DNA from: JBOGGX01 sp050744245
GTDB lineage: Bacteria; Actinomycetota; Acidimicrobiia; Acidimicrobiales; JBOGGX01
Direction: 5' to 3'
NCBI GenBank assembly: GCA_050744245.1
Contig: JBOGGX010000032.1
Location: 1 to 38,583 of the forward strand
DNA length: 38,583 nt
Within the stretch, counting starts at the first letter, position 1; each line of letters opens with the position of its first letter. Both the position numbers and the translations under genes were made by a program. Shown in pieces: positions 30,508 through 38,400 of the stretch. The notes under the pieces are model-generated. The model saw nothing but the letters and a program-made list of their open reading frames with translations, made no database searches and had not been told where the DNA came from.

Positions 30508-31503
30508 TCACTCGGCCAGCGAGATTGACGCGTGGAACGGGGCGCCGAAGGGATCGCTGATCGTGGCCGGGACGGTCTCCCCCGTCAGACGCCGCACCAA
30601 CTCGACCTCGTCCGTGGTCCACACGTGGAGCATCCTCATCGTGTCGGTGCACGGCTCGTCCGCGGTGACGATGAACCCGGTGCAGCTCGGGTCGTGGCTG
30701 TGCCACACGACGAGGTCGCCCGCCGGGATTGGTGCCGGCGTGCCGCGGGGAGCGACGAAGAAGGCGCCGACGAGCACCGGGTCCCGACCGTCGACCGTTT
30801 GGTACACGAGCCCCTCGGGCCGGTTTGGGTCGAGGGCAACGCCGTCGCGCACGAACCCGGGGTTGCGGTAGTGGTGCATCTGGCCCACCGGGTTCCCGGG
30901 CGCGAGGTACCCGTCGGCCACCGCATCCGCCGCGTAGGTGTATCGGGCCAGCGACGACCGCGTGTCGGTCAGCAGCGCATCGGCCGCCGCCCGCTCCTCG
31001 TCCGTCGCAGCCGCGTAGCGCGCGTCGTACGGCGCCATCGTCGGGTGCTGATGGCCCGCACCGGCGACCGAGCCGGCGTGCGCTTCCCCGTGTTCATCAG
31101 GTGCCACCGAGTCGGCCGCGGCGTGATCATCGCCGTGGGCGTGGTCGGCGTGAATCTCGACGTCGCCGGTCGAGATGGCCCATGCGCCACCGACGACGAG
31201 GACGCTCATTGCCGCGGCCCCGGTTGTGGCCGCAACGGCCTTGGCCCGAGCGGAGGTGAACGGAGGATGCCACACGGTCCAGGCCGACCCGAGCAACCCG
31301 CCGGCGATCGCCAGGAGGCCGACAGCGGCGAGCGCGTGGCTCGGATTGGTCAGGGTGAGTGGACCCTCGTGCGATGCCAGGTCTGGGTCGGCCGCATGCT
31401 GCGCCGCGTCCCACGCAAGGCCGGCGCCCACGACGACGATCCCGCCGATCGTCACGAGCAGCCAGTGCTTGAGGTCCCGATTCGTCGTCGGTTCGTGTGC
31501 CAT
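30508..31503 (-). CDS. unrecognised membrane protein with His-rich linker
   Basis: The 331-residue protein has three hydrophobic segments in the first 110 residues (WLLVTIGGIVVVGAGLAWDAA, ALAAVGLLAIAGGLLGSAWTV, AAAMSVLVVGGAWAI). A linker rich in His, Asp and Glu follows (HADHAHGDDHAAAD, DEHGEAHAG, GHQHP). The C-terminal domain of about 170 residues has GQMHHYRNPGFVRDG, LDPNRPEGLVYQ, WHSHDPSCTGF and two further acidic/cysteine sites. The linker looks metal-binding, and the WHSHD and MHHY motifs may add ligands. I do not know the family. It is the first gene of the operon with the response regulator and kinase, so a metal-linked signalling or handling role is a reasonable inference only. Confidence 0.8.
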   Translation of the reverse strand: MAHEPTTNRDLKHWLLVTIGGIVVVGAGLAWDAAQHAADPDLASHEGPLTLTNPSHALAAVGLLAIAGGLLGSAWTVWHPPFTSARAKAVAATTGAAAMSVLVVGGAWAISTGDVEIHADHAHGDDHAAADSVAPDEHGEAHAGSVAGAGHQHPTMAPYDARYAAATDEERAAADALLTDTRSSLARYTYAADAVADGYLAPGNPVGQMHHYRNPGFVRDGVALDPNRPEGLVYQTVDGRDPVLVGAFFVAPRGTPAPIPAGDLVVWHSHDPSCTGFIVTADEPCTDTMRMLHVWTTDEVELVRRLTGETVPATISDPFGAPFHASISLAE

Positions 31504-32130
31504 CAGGGTGAGTACATCGGGCGCGGGTTAGGGCCGCGTGATGGCCAGATGCGGATCCGGCCAGGCCGGACGGTTGTTCGTTGGCCTCGGAGCGGTTTTC
31601 GCGCCCGAGACCGCGGGACGTCGTCACGTCGGTGGGCCCTTCCTGATGAGCCGCGTCGTCTCGTCCTCCCATCCCGGGCCCTCGACGCCGGCATGCGGGA
31701 GGTCCCAGGTCGCACGGGCTGCGGCCAGGGCGTCGACGAGCCCGACGCCGGTACCCGCCGCGGCACCGTCAGCCCAAAGCGCTGGATCGCGACGGGTCGC
31801 GACGCTCCGTTTCGTCTGTCCGCCGGCGGCCAGCCCTCGGCTCGGAGGTCCCGGCATGCCGCCCAGGCCCATGGCGTTGGGTGAGCGCCTCGGCCGCACC
31901 GATCTCGCCGGTGATGACGTCGACGGTCGCCGGCCCGCCGCTCATGAGGAGGGTGGTGGCGCTGAGCGCCTCGATCCTCGACCCCTGCCTCGGGGGAAGC
32001 GCCACGCCGCGTTCGATGTCACACGGCTTGGGCATACTGGCCACAGACGCGATGGGCTCGCGATCCCCCATCCGCCTCACGGAGGCGGGCGCTCGGGTCG
32101 ATGGAACTACCTGCAACTTCCGGAGGCCCC
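31504..32130. other. gene-poor stretch with possible decayed coding sequence
   Basis: No confident gene. On the minus strand two overlapping frames have coding-like GC3. One (about 31880-31990) reads RIEALSATTLLMSGGPATVD and VITGEIGAAEALT. The other (about 31624-31890) reads NAMGLGGMPGPPSRGLAAGG, DPALWADGAAAGTGVGLVDALAAARATW and GPGWEDETTRLIRK, then stops at 31624. They would join with one frameshift near 31885, which suggests the remnant or an assembly-broken end of a gene I cannot name. CCCC-TGCCTC-GGGG near 31983 and a CATACT element near 32034, a possible -10 for the next gene, are also present. Confidence 0.3.
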
Positions 32131-33204
32131 ATGCGCACCTGCGCTCACCACCCAACCATCGACGCCGGAATCGAAGCCGGCGCCGGCGCCGTCCTGCTCC
32201 GACTGGCCCGCACCCTCGCCGAGGCGGCCGCCGACGACGGCTGCGGCACCCGTCTCGTGGCCCTGACCGGTCCTCTCCCGGAGCCCGGCACCGAGCCGCT
32301 CGACCTCGCGGTCCGCCCGCTCGACGGCCACCCGGTCGACGTGCTCGTCGGCTTCGTCGCCCCGGCCGCGTGGTCGGCCGTCGGTGTCGTCGCCCCCGCC
32401 ACCGCCCACCGCCTCACCGACGTGGGCGCCACCGCCCACCCGGTCGCCGCCAACGGCGCCATCGGCGCTCCCGCCCTCCCGGTCGCCGCCGACGCGGACA
32501 TCGGCGCCGATGCCTGCACCGGCGCATCGCCGCCGTTCGACGACGGCGAGCGGATCGTGATGGTGCATCTCGTCGCCCGCGAGGGCGCTCGTGCGTCGGT
32601 CGGCCGCCGCGCCGACGGCTCGGTGTGGGTCTGGGCCACGTCGGGCACCGCGGGCGACGATGAGCCGACGGGCCGGCTCGACGACGTGCTTCGTCGGGTC
32701 CTCGGCCTGCCGACGCGACCGCCCCCGGCGGACCCGGCGGAGCTGTGGGCGAGCTGGTGGCTCGATCGGCTGCTCACCGAGGTCGGCCTCCGTCCCGACC
32801 GATCGTGGTCGTGGGCCAACCTCGCCGTGCTTCACCCGGCGGCCCAGCTCGTCGTCGACGACCGGCGCGGCCGCGTGACCGAGGTCGTCCGGGCCATGCC
32901 CCGGCTGGCCGAGATCCTGGCTCGGGGCCGCACGTGGGGCGACCTCCGGCGGGACGCCGGGTCCGGCGGGTGGGCAACGCCGTCGATCCCACCCGACGTC
33001 GCTCGCTGGATGGACGACGGCATCTTCAGCCGCTGGTTGCTCGACGAGGTCCCGTCGTGTGGCGAGACGCTCGTTGCGCTGCGCGACCTCCTGCCGCATC
33101 GACTCGTCCGCCGCCTCGAGGACACCGTCGCCGGGTGGCAGGTCTCGACCTCGGCCGACGCCGATCCGTGGACAACGGGACCGCCTTCGGAGCGGTCAAC
33201 GTGA
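32131..33204 (+). CDS. hypothetical protein of unknown family
   Basis: From ATG at 32131, preceded by CGGAGG with a four-base spacer, the product is 357 residues. There is no signal peptide or membrane helix. The first half is rich in Ala, Val and Asp with repeated VA/PVAA stretches (ATAHPVAANGAIGAPALPVAADADIGADA). The second half is more typical of a globular protein: ELWASWWLDRLLTEVGLRPD, WSWANLAVLHPAAQLV, IPPDVARWMDDGIFSRWLLDEVPSCGETLVALRDLLP. I do not recognise it. The C terminus meets the convergent TIM-barrel gene with a 9-bp overlap. Confidence 0.75.
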   Translation: MRTCAHHPTIDAGIEAGAGAVLLRLARTLAEAAADDGCGTRLVALTGPLPEPGTEPLDLAVRPLDGHPVDVLVGFVAPAAWSAVGVVAPATAHRLTDVGATAHPVAANGAIGAPALPVAADADIGADACTGASPPFDDGERIVMVHLVAREGARASVGRRADGSVWVWATSGTAGDDEPTGRLDDVLRRVLGLPTRPPPADPAELWASWWLDRLLTEVGLRPDRSWSWANLAVLHPAAQLVVDDRRGRVTEVVRAMPRLAEILARGRTWGDLRRDAGSGGWATPSIPPDVARWMDDGIFSRWLLDEVPSCGETLVALRDLLPHRLVRRLEDTVAGWQVSTSADADPWTTGPPSERST

Positions 33205-34248
33205 CGCCCACGACCCGAGCCCGCTCTCCTCCCTCGGCGTCAACGGTGGCGCCAGTTCGGCCGCCGGGCCCACCGAGAACCCGTCGTCGAGCAGCCGCCG
33301 GGCGTCGGTGCCGAGCGTCCGCCAGTCGTAGATCGACCCGCCGAGGGCGCCGGTGTCGGCCAGCGAGCGCAGGAAGCCCGCCAGCTCCTCGGTGGTGGCG
33401 AGGTCACCGATGCCGCCGACGGGGTGCACCAGGGCGTCGTCGTCGCCCAGGTTGGTGCGGAGTCGCACGACGCTCTCGTGGTTGTAGTGGTAGCCGTCGT
33501 GGTAGCCGGAGTCGTGGCGCCGGAAGGTCCAGTAGCTCATCGGCAACCAGACGTCATAGAGCTCGCTCAGCTCGCGATAGGGGAAGCCCGGCCACAACCG
33601 GTCGTTCACCACTTCGAGCTGCACCGCCGGTAGGACGATGGCCCCCAAGGCGTCGTCGCCCACCCGGTCATGCAGCCGCTGCGACAGGTCGATGAGGCTC
33701 TGGTTCCGGGCGGCGTGGTCGGGGACGTCGCCCGTGAACTCGATGTCGACCGCCACGCCGTCGAAGCGGTGACCGAGCACCTCGAAGTCGGCGATCGCCT
33801 CCAGGCGCCGGAGGTCGAGGTCGACGTCGGCGAACTTGGGCAGGTACCACCCGACGACGCGCATGTCGTGGCGGTGGGCCCTGAGGAGGAACTGCGCGAG
33901 CACGGCCGGGTCCACCACGCCATCGGGGGCGCGCTCGTCGTTCCGTGCCGCCTGGATGAACAAGGTCCGCACGCCCGCCGCGGCCATGTCGTCGACGGCG
34001 GCGGGCGTCAACGCGGGCGGACCGTTGGTGTAGGTCGGCGCGAAGTCGTACACGTCGACCCACGTGCCCAAGCCGTCATAGGGCTCCACCGTCCGGGCCG
34101 GCGTCGCCTTGGCGGCCAGGCTCAACGCGGCGCGACCGATGCCGGCGCCGGTGTCGTCCTCGAGCCCGACGAGGGCGACCGACGTCAGGATCACCACCGC
34201 CAGCGCCGCCAACACGACCAGCGGCCGACGCAGCCACGATGCCGCCAT
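33196..34248 (-). CDS. membrane-anchored/secreted TIM-barrel-like (putative glycoside-hydrolase-fold) protein
   Basis: From ATG at 34248 the product is 350 residues with an N-terminal signal anchor (RRPLVVLAALAVVILTSVALVGL). The body shows barrel-like alternation: TWVDVYDFAPTY, VDDMAAAGVRTLFIQAAR, HDMRVVGWYLPKF, FDGVAVDIEFTGD with Asp and Glu at a strand end, LGAIVLPAV, YDVWLPMSYWTFRR and HPVGGIGDLATTEELAGFLR. The VAVDIE and LPMSYW strand-end motifs are common in chitinase-like and DUF-type glycosidase barrels. Whether it is catalytic is not known. It should lie outside the cytoplasmic membrane. It converges on the unknown gene at 32131. Confidence 0.75.
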   Translation of the reverse strand: MAASWLRRPLVVLAALAVVILTSVALVGLEDDTGAGIGRAALSLAAKATPARTVEPYDGLGTWVDVYDFAPTYTNGPPALTPAAVDDMAAAGVRTLFIQAARNDERAPDGVVDPAVLAQFLLRAHRHDMRVVGWYLPKFADVDLDLRRLEAIADFEVLGHRFDGVAVDIEFTGDVPDHAARNQSLIDLSQRLHDRVGDDALGAIVLPAVQLEVVNDRLWPGFPYRELSELYDVWLPMSYWTFRRHDSGYHDGYHYNHESVVRLRTNLGDDDALVHPVGGIGDLATTEELAGFLRSLADTGALGGSIYDWRTLGTDARRLLDDGFSVGPAAELAPPLTPREESGLGSWASR

Positions 34249-34295
34249 GAAGCACCAACGGTACCGAGGGCGGCGCGGACGATCACCTCGGGAGG

Positions 34296-34331
34296 ACAAC
34301 TGGAACAACTGGAACAACCGTGAACAATCGA
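34296..34331. repeat. degenerate 9-bp tandem repeats
   Basis: ACAACTGGA occurs twice in tandem and is followed by the variants ACAACCGTG and AACAATCGA. The tract lies 48 bp upstream of the TIM-barrel gene start and is AT-richer than its surroundings. It could be regulator binding sites in direct repeat. Confidence 0.5.
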
Positions 34332-34431
34332 CAGTGACCGTTGCCCGCGGACGCCTGGAGGTGCGCCGGGGAACGCGTCGCGCCGTGCGCCGCGTCTGAC
34401 TTTCCGGTGGACGAGGGGCCGCGGACCTCGG

Positions 34432-34478
34432 CGTTGCGTGCATCCCACCACAGTCCATGTGGTCGGCTGCACGCGACG
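34432..34478. other. 21-base imperfect inverted repeat / strong hairpin
   Basis: GCGTGCATCCCACCACA (34436-34452) and TGTGGTCGGCTGCACGC (34458-34474) pair at 15 of 17 positions around a five-base loop. Outer pairing extends to 34432/34478 with one G-T. It lies in gene-free DNA, so it is a candidate structured RNA, attenuator or remnant of an inverted-repeat element. No T tract flanks it. Confidence 0.55.
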
Positions 34479-34641
34479 ACCGGGCCGGCACCGATCTGAT
34501 GTCGTACCCGGGCTGCGCCCGCGCCGCAGGCAACTCGCCGCACGCGAGCGACGACGCGCCGGTGGGTGACGCGCCCCGGGTGACCCCCGGCAACTGGTGC
34601 GTTGCTTCGCCTGGCTGCGCCCGGAGTGGCACACTTGGCGA

Positions 34642-34926
34642 ATGCGGCGGGCGGTCCACGAGCTGGCGCTACTGGTCGCCATCTTGATCCTCGTCGTCAC
34701 CACACCGGTGCTCGCCATCCGCGGCCTCACCATGGCCCTCGGCACCTGGCCGGGCGAGGGGGCCCCGGCGTGGTGGGATCGCGGCAGCGTGGCGGCCGCC
34801 GGGTTGTTCCTGATCGCCGCACTGTTCCTCGCGTGGGACACGCACCGGATCTCGAGGGTCGAACGCAACGGCGTCATCGTCGAGCACCTGCGGGTGCCGG
34901 TGTCGCGGCGCCGTCGGCGGCGCTGA
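34642..34926 (+). CDS. small two-helix membrane protein
   Basis: From ATG at 34642 the product is 94 residues with two hydrophobic segments (LALLVAILILVVTTPVLAI and AAAGLFLIAALFLAWDT) separated by a short loop with a WPGEG turn. A basic C-terminal tail ends SRRRRRR. I recognise no family. There is no ribosome site; CACACT six bases upstream hints at a leaderless mRNA. An in-frame GTG at 34597 would add 15 residues without hydrophobic character and is less likely. Confidence 0.6.
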   Translation: MRRAVHELALLVAILILVVTTPVLAIRGLTMALGTWPGEGAPAWWDRGSVAAAGLFLIAALFLAWDTHRISRVERNGVIVEHLRVPVSRRRRRR

Positions 34927-34996
34927 CCCGCGACGTGCCGCGCCCGGTCGACCGGTGGTAGACCGGCGTGCAGCCCCTACGAGGAGACCATCCGCC

Positions 34997-36199
34997 ATGC
35001 CTGAACCCGTCATCGTCGCCACCGCCCGCAGCCCGATCGGTCGGGCCGGCAAGGGTTCGCTGGTCGAGGTCCGTCCCGACGATCTGTCGGCGTCGATCGT
35101 CAAGGCGCTGCTCGCCAAGGTGCCCGAGCTCGACCCGGCCGACATCGAGGACCTGCTCATGGGGTGTGGGCTGCCCGCGGGCGAGCAGGGCTACAACATC
35201 GCCCGGGTCACGGCGCTGCTGGCCGGGCTCGACGGCGTGCCGGGGGCCACGGTCAACCGGTACTGCTCGTCGTCGCTGCAGACCATCAGAATGGCGGCCC
35301 ACGCCATCAGGGCGGGCGAGGGCGATGTGTTCATCGCGGCCGGCGTCGAGTGCGTGAGCCGCTACGGCAACGGCTATGCCGACATGGGCCCGCACAACCC
35401 GGCCTTCGCCGAGGCCGAGGCGCGCACGGCCGAGCTGTCGAACGGCGCCGATAACTGGGAGCCGGCCGACGGACTGCCAGACATCTACATCGCCATGGGC
35501 CAGACCGCAGAGAACGTCCGGCTGCAAGAGGGGGTGAGCCGGCGGGAGATGGACGAGTTCGCCGCGCTGTCCCAGAACCGGGCGGTGGCCTCGCAGGAGA
35601 GCGGCTTCTTCGAGCGCGAGATCGTGCCCGTCGAGCTGCCCGACGGGCGGACGCTCGACAAGGACGACGGCCCGCGGCCCGGCACCACCGCCGAGAAGCT
35701 GGCCGAGCTCAAGCCGGTGTTCCGCCCCGACGGCGAGGTCACCGCAGGCAACGCGTGCCCGCTCAACGACGGGGCCGCCGCCGTCCTGGTGATGAGCGAG
35801 GCCAGGGCCGGCGAGCTCGGCGTCACGCCGCTGGCCCGGGTCGTCGCGAGCGGCGTCAGCGCCCTCAACCCCGAGATAATGGGCCTGGGCCCGGTCGAGG
35901 CCAGTCGTCAGGCGCTGGGTCGGGCCGGGCTCACCATCGACGACATCGACCTCGTCGAGATCAACGAGGCGTTCGCGGCCCAGGTCATCCCGTCGGCCCG
36001 CCATCTCGGCATCGAATGGGACAAGCTCAACGCCAACGGGGGGTCGATCGCGCTGGGCCATCCGTTCGGCATGACCGGGGCCAGGATCATGACCACGCTC
36101 CTCAACGGCCTCCAGGACGCCGACGCCACCATGGGTCTGGAGACGATGTGCGTCGGCGGCGGGCAGGGCATGTCCATGATCGTCGAGCGGTTGAGCTGA
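34997..36199 (+). CDS. thiolase (acetyl-CoA C-acetyltransferase family)
   Basis: From ATG at 34997 (GAGGAG about 11 bases upstream) the product is 400 residues, typical for a thiolase. Start PVIVATARSPIGRAGKGSL, active-site cysteine in NRYCSSSLQTIRMAA, then GNACPLNDGAAAVLVMSE, the histidine-region motif EINEAFAAQVIP, LNANGGSIALGHPFGMTGARI with the second catalytic His, and ETMCVGGGQGMSMIVERL with the second Cys. It joins or cleaves acyl-CoA in fatty-acid oxidation or acetoacetyl-CoA metabolism; direction is not deducible. CSSSLQ in place of the usual CSSGLQ is a mild deviation. The methyltransferase gene begins at its stop codon. Confidence 0.92.
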   Translation: MPEPVIVATARSPIGRAGKGSLVEVRPDDLSASIVKALLAKVPELDPADIEDLLMGCGLPAGEQGYNIARVTALLAGLDGVPGATVNRYCSSSLQTIRMAAHAIRAGEGDVFIAAGVECVSRYGNGYADMGPHNPAFAEAEARTAELSNGADNWEPADGLPDIYIAMGQTAENVRLQEGVSRREMDEFAALSQNRAVASQESGFFEREIVPVELPDGRTLDKDDGPRPGTTAEKLAELKPVFRPDGEVTAGNACPLNDGAAAVLVMSEARAGELGVTPLARVVASGVSALNPEIMGLGPVEASRQALGRAGLTIDDIDLVEINEAFAAQVIPSARHLGIEWDKLNANGGSIALGHPFGMTGARIMTTLLNGLQDADATMGLETMCVGGGQGMSMIVERLS

Positions 36200-37056
36200 G
36201 CCGCCTCGATCGGCCGACCGCCCCGGTCGAGATCACCGACCCGTCCGATCCGCGCGTCGCCGACTATGTCGGGCTACGCGATCCAGAGCTTCGGCGCCGG
36301 TTCGAGGCCGGCCACGGCATCCTGATCGCCGAGGGCGCCATTGCCATCCGCGCCCTCCTCGGTTCGCCCTACCCGGTGCGGTCTCTGCTCGTCACCGGGC
36401 GGCAATGGGACGCGTTGGCGGCCGACGTCGCCGCGGTCGGATGCCAGGCGCCGGTCTATCTCGCCGATCGGTCGGTGCTCGCCGCGGTGGCCGGGTTCGA
36501 CCTGCACCGGGGCGCGGTGGCGGCCGCCGACCGGCCGCCGCTCGCCGACCCGGCGGCCCTGCTGTCGGATCGAGGCGCGGGGCCGTCCATGGTGGCCGTC
36601 GTCGAGGCCGTCAACGACCACGAGAACCTGGGCGCCCTGTTCAGGAACGCCGCCGCGTTCGGCGTCGCCGCCGTGCTCCTCGACCCGACCTGTGCCGACC
36701 CTCTGTACCGACGATCCGTGCGCGTGTCGCTGGGCCATGCCCTCCGCGTTCCGTTCGCCCGGCTGAAGCCGTGGCCCGACCGGCTCGACCTCGTGCGCAC
36801 GGCCGGCTTCGATCTGGTCGCCCTCACCCCGACGGCCGACGCCGAGCCGATCGACGAGCTGGCCGCCGACCTCGGCGACCGGGTGGCGTTCCTGCTCGGT
36901 GCCGAGGGGCCCGGGCTGTCGGGTGCGAGCCTGGCTGCGGCCGGCCGCCGGGTCAGGATCCCCATGGCGCATGGGGTCGACTCGCTCAACGTCGCCACCG
37001 CGGCCGCCGTGGCCTTCCACCTCGTGCGCGCGAACCGCGGTCAGGTCAGCAGCTGA
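36196..37056 (+). CDS. TrmH/SpoU family RNA 2'-O-methyltransferase
   Basis: The SPOUT domain is clear: motif 1 VEAVNDHENLGALFRNAAAFGVAAVLLD with the catalytic Arg, motif 2 FLLGAEGPGLS, and motif 3 RIPMAHGVDSLNVATAAAVAFHL, which form the SAM-binding knot. The N-terminal substrate-binding part (ITDPSDPRVADYVGLRDPELRRRFEAGHGILIAEG) is needed for the family. No ATG, GTG or TTG precedes it in frame after the thiolase; the nearest downstream GTG (36378) would remove it. The likely start is CTG at 36196, overlapping the thiolase stop (CTGA), giving 286 residues. It methylates ribose in tRNA or rRNA; the site is unknown. The 3' end overlaps the phosphatase gene by 16 bp. Confidence 0.85.
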   Translation: MSRLDRPTAPVEITDPSDPRVADYVGLRDPELRRRFEAGHGILIAEGAIAIRALLGSPYPVRSLLVTGRQWDALAADVAAVGCQAPVYLADRSVLAAVAGFDLHRGAVAAADRPPLADPAALLSDRGAGPSMVAVVEAVNDHENLGALFRNAAAFGVAAVLLDPTCADPLYRRSVRVSLGHALRVPFARLKPWPDRLDLVRTAGFDLVALTPTADAEPIDELAADLGDRVAFLLGAEGPGLSGASLAAAGRRVRIPMAHGVDSLNVATAAAVAFHLVRANRGQVSS

Positions 37057-37805
37057 TCTCGCAGGGCGCCGATGGCCGCTCGGTCGACGCCGACGTCGGC
37101 CGCGTAGCCGACGACCGATCCGTACCGTGCCCGTAGGTCGCCGAGGAACAGGCGCATGGCCTCGACCGGCGAACGGGTGAAGGCCTCGGGAATCTTGGCC
37201 AGCTCCTCGAGCACCTCGGGTGCGTTCACGGCCATCCATGCGGTGAACCGCTCGACGGCCAGCGTCGACAGGGCATAGTCGGCGGCGACGTCGTCGTCCG
37301 ACACGCCGAGCAGGCTCAGCGTGAGCGCGGCCAGCACACCCGTGCGGTCCTTGCCGGCGGCGCAGTGGAACACGAGCGGCGTGCTCTCGCGGTCGGCGAT
37401 GATCCGCAGCCCGCCCGCGATCCCGGCCCGGCCCGTCTCCAGCATGTCGAGGTAGCGGTCGGCCAGATAGCGGTCCGCGCCGAGCGCCTCATCGTAGGCG
37501 TCGGGGTCCCAGTGCACGTCCATGAGCGGAAGGTGGTGCCAGTGGACCTCGACCTCGCCGCCGGCGCCGATGCGGCCCCGCTCCTCGAGCTCGGCGTGGG
37601 TCCGCAGGTCGAGAACGGTGCGCACCCCGAGGTCGGCGAACAGGGCGACGTCGGCACCGGACAGCCGGTGGAGCCCATCGGCGCGGAACACCGTGCGCCA
37701 CTTCACCGTCCGCCCGTCGGCGGCCGGGTAGCCGCCGAGGTCTCGGAAGTTGAACACGGTCTCGAACGGCAGGTGCCGGTCGTAGGTCTCGACGTCGGAG
37801 CTCAT
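37041..37805 (-). CDS. tyrosine/serine protein phosphatase (PtpB-like)
   Basis: From ATG at 37805 the product is 254 residues. FETVFNFRDLGGYPAADGRTVKW is the N-terminal signature of the Y_phosphatase3 family, and VFHCAAGKDRTGVLAALTLSLLG carries the P-loop CX5R (Cys148 to Arg154). VLDLRTHAELEERG is also typical. Members dephosphorylate phosphotyrosine, phosphoserine or phosphoinositides; mycobacterial PtpB is a relative. No signal peptide is seen. A 13-bp hairpin lies 52 bases upstream of the ATG. Confidence 0.9.
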   Translation of the reverse strand: MSSDVETYDRHLPFETVFNFRDLGGYPAADGRTVKWRTVFRADGLHRLSGADVALFADLGVRTVLDLRTHAELEERGRIGAGGEVEVHWHHLPLMDVHWDPDAYDEALGADRYLADRYLDMLETGRAGIAGGLRIIADRESTPLVFHCAAGKDRTGVLAALTLSLLGVSDDDVAADYALSTLAVERFTAWMAVNAPEVLEELAKIPEAFTRSPVEAMRLFLGDLRARYGSVVGYAADVGVDRAAIGALRDQLLT

Positions 37806-37856
37806 GGCGCCCGCCACCGTATCGACCGCCGACCCGACCCCCACAACCAATGTTCG

Positions 37857-37888
37857 GTGGATTCTTCCCAAGAATGGGAACAATCCAC
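37857..37888 (-). other. 13-bp inverted repeat between DoxX and phosphatase genes
   Basis: GTGGATTCTTCCC (37857-37869) and GGGAACAATCCAC (37876-37888) pair at 12 of 13 positions around AAGAAT. It begins 12 bases after the DoxX stop and ends 52 bases before the phosphatase start. It may terminate the DoxX transcript or serve as an operator for the phosphatase. No T tract follows on the minus strand. Confidence 0.5.
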
Positions 37889-37899
37889 GGCAGGTTCGC

Positions 37900-38400
37900 T
37901 CAGCCGTCACCCGGTCGCCAGAAGACCGCCACCTGCAGTCCGCCGGCGACCAAACCGAGGCCGGCGGCGATGGCCAGGCCGACGAGGCCGACGAGGTTGT
38001 CGTCGATGCCGAGCACCCCGTCGATCGACCAGTCACCCGGGCCGATGGTGGCCACCGAGACGCCGATGAGGCCCAGGATCCAGGTGTACTCCCAGCCGTC
38101 GTCGGCGCTGAAGAAGCCCTTCGGACGGTGGACCGTCCAGGCCGCGACGAACATCACGCCGACCATGCCCGCCCCGGCGAACGGCGTCAGCAGGCCGAGG
38201 GCGAGCAGCAGGCCGGCGCCCAGCTCGGTGCACGCGGCCAGGTAGGCGTGGAGCCGGCCGGGTCGCATCCCGATCGAGTCGAACCAGCCGGCGGTGCCCT
38301 TGATGCGTCCGCCACGGAAGAACTTGCTGTAACCGTGGGCCGCCAGGGTGAGCCCGGCTCCCACCCGCAGGAGGAGCAGGCCGAGGTCGGGCTCGTTCAC
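37900..38400 (-). CDS. DoxX family membrane protein
   Basis: The 166-residue protein has four hydrophobic helices and the DoxX features LLLLRVGAGLTLAAHGYSKFF near the start, GWFDSIGMRPGRLHAYLAACTELGAGLLLALGLLTPFAGAGMVGVMFVAA, and a C-terminal helix LVGLVGLAIAAGLGLVAGG. DoxX-like proteins are integral membrane proteins linked to quinone or redox-stress functions; the role here is not defined. The start is GTG at 38400, overlapping the stop of the upstream gene (GTGA). Confidence 0.88.
   Translation of the reverse strand: MNEPDLGLLLLRVGAGLTLAAHGYSKFFRGGRIKGTAGWFDSIGMRPGRLHAYLAACTELGAGLLLALGLLTPFAGAGMVGVMFVAAWTVHRPKGFFSADDGWEYTWILGLIGVSVATIGPGDWSIDGVLGIDDNLVGLVGLAIAAGLGLVAGGLQVAVFWRPGDG

Larger units (their letters stand above)
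34249..34641. other. 393-bp divergent intergenic region with repeats and a long hairpin
   Basis: Between the TIM-barrel gene and the small membrane protein I see no credible gene. It holds 9-bp tandem repeats (34296-34331), the strong hairpin at 34432-34478, and the 11-base direct repeat GGCTGCGCCCG (about 34511 and 34614). Promoters for both flanking genes must lie here; CACACT six bases before the ATG at 34642 is a possible leaderless -10. Confidence 0.5.
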
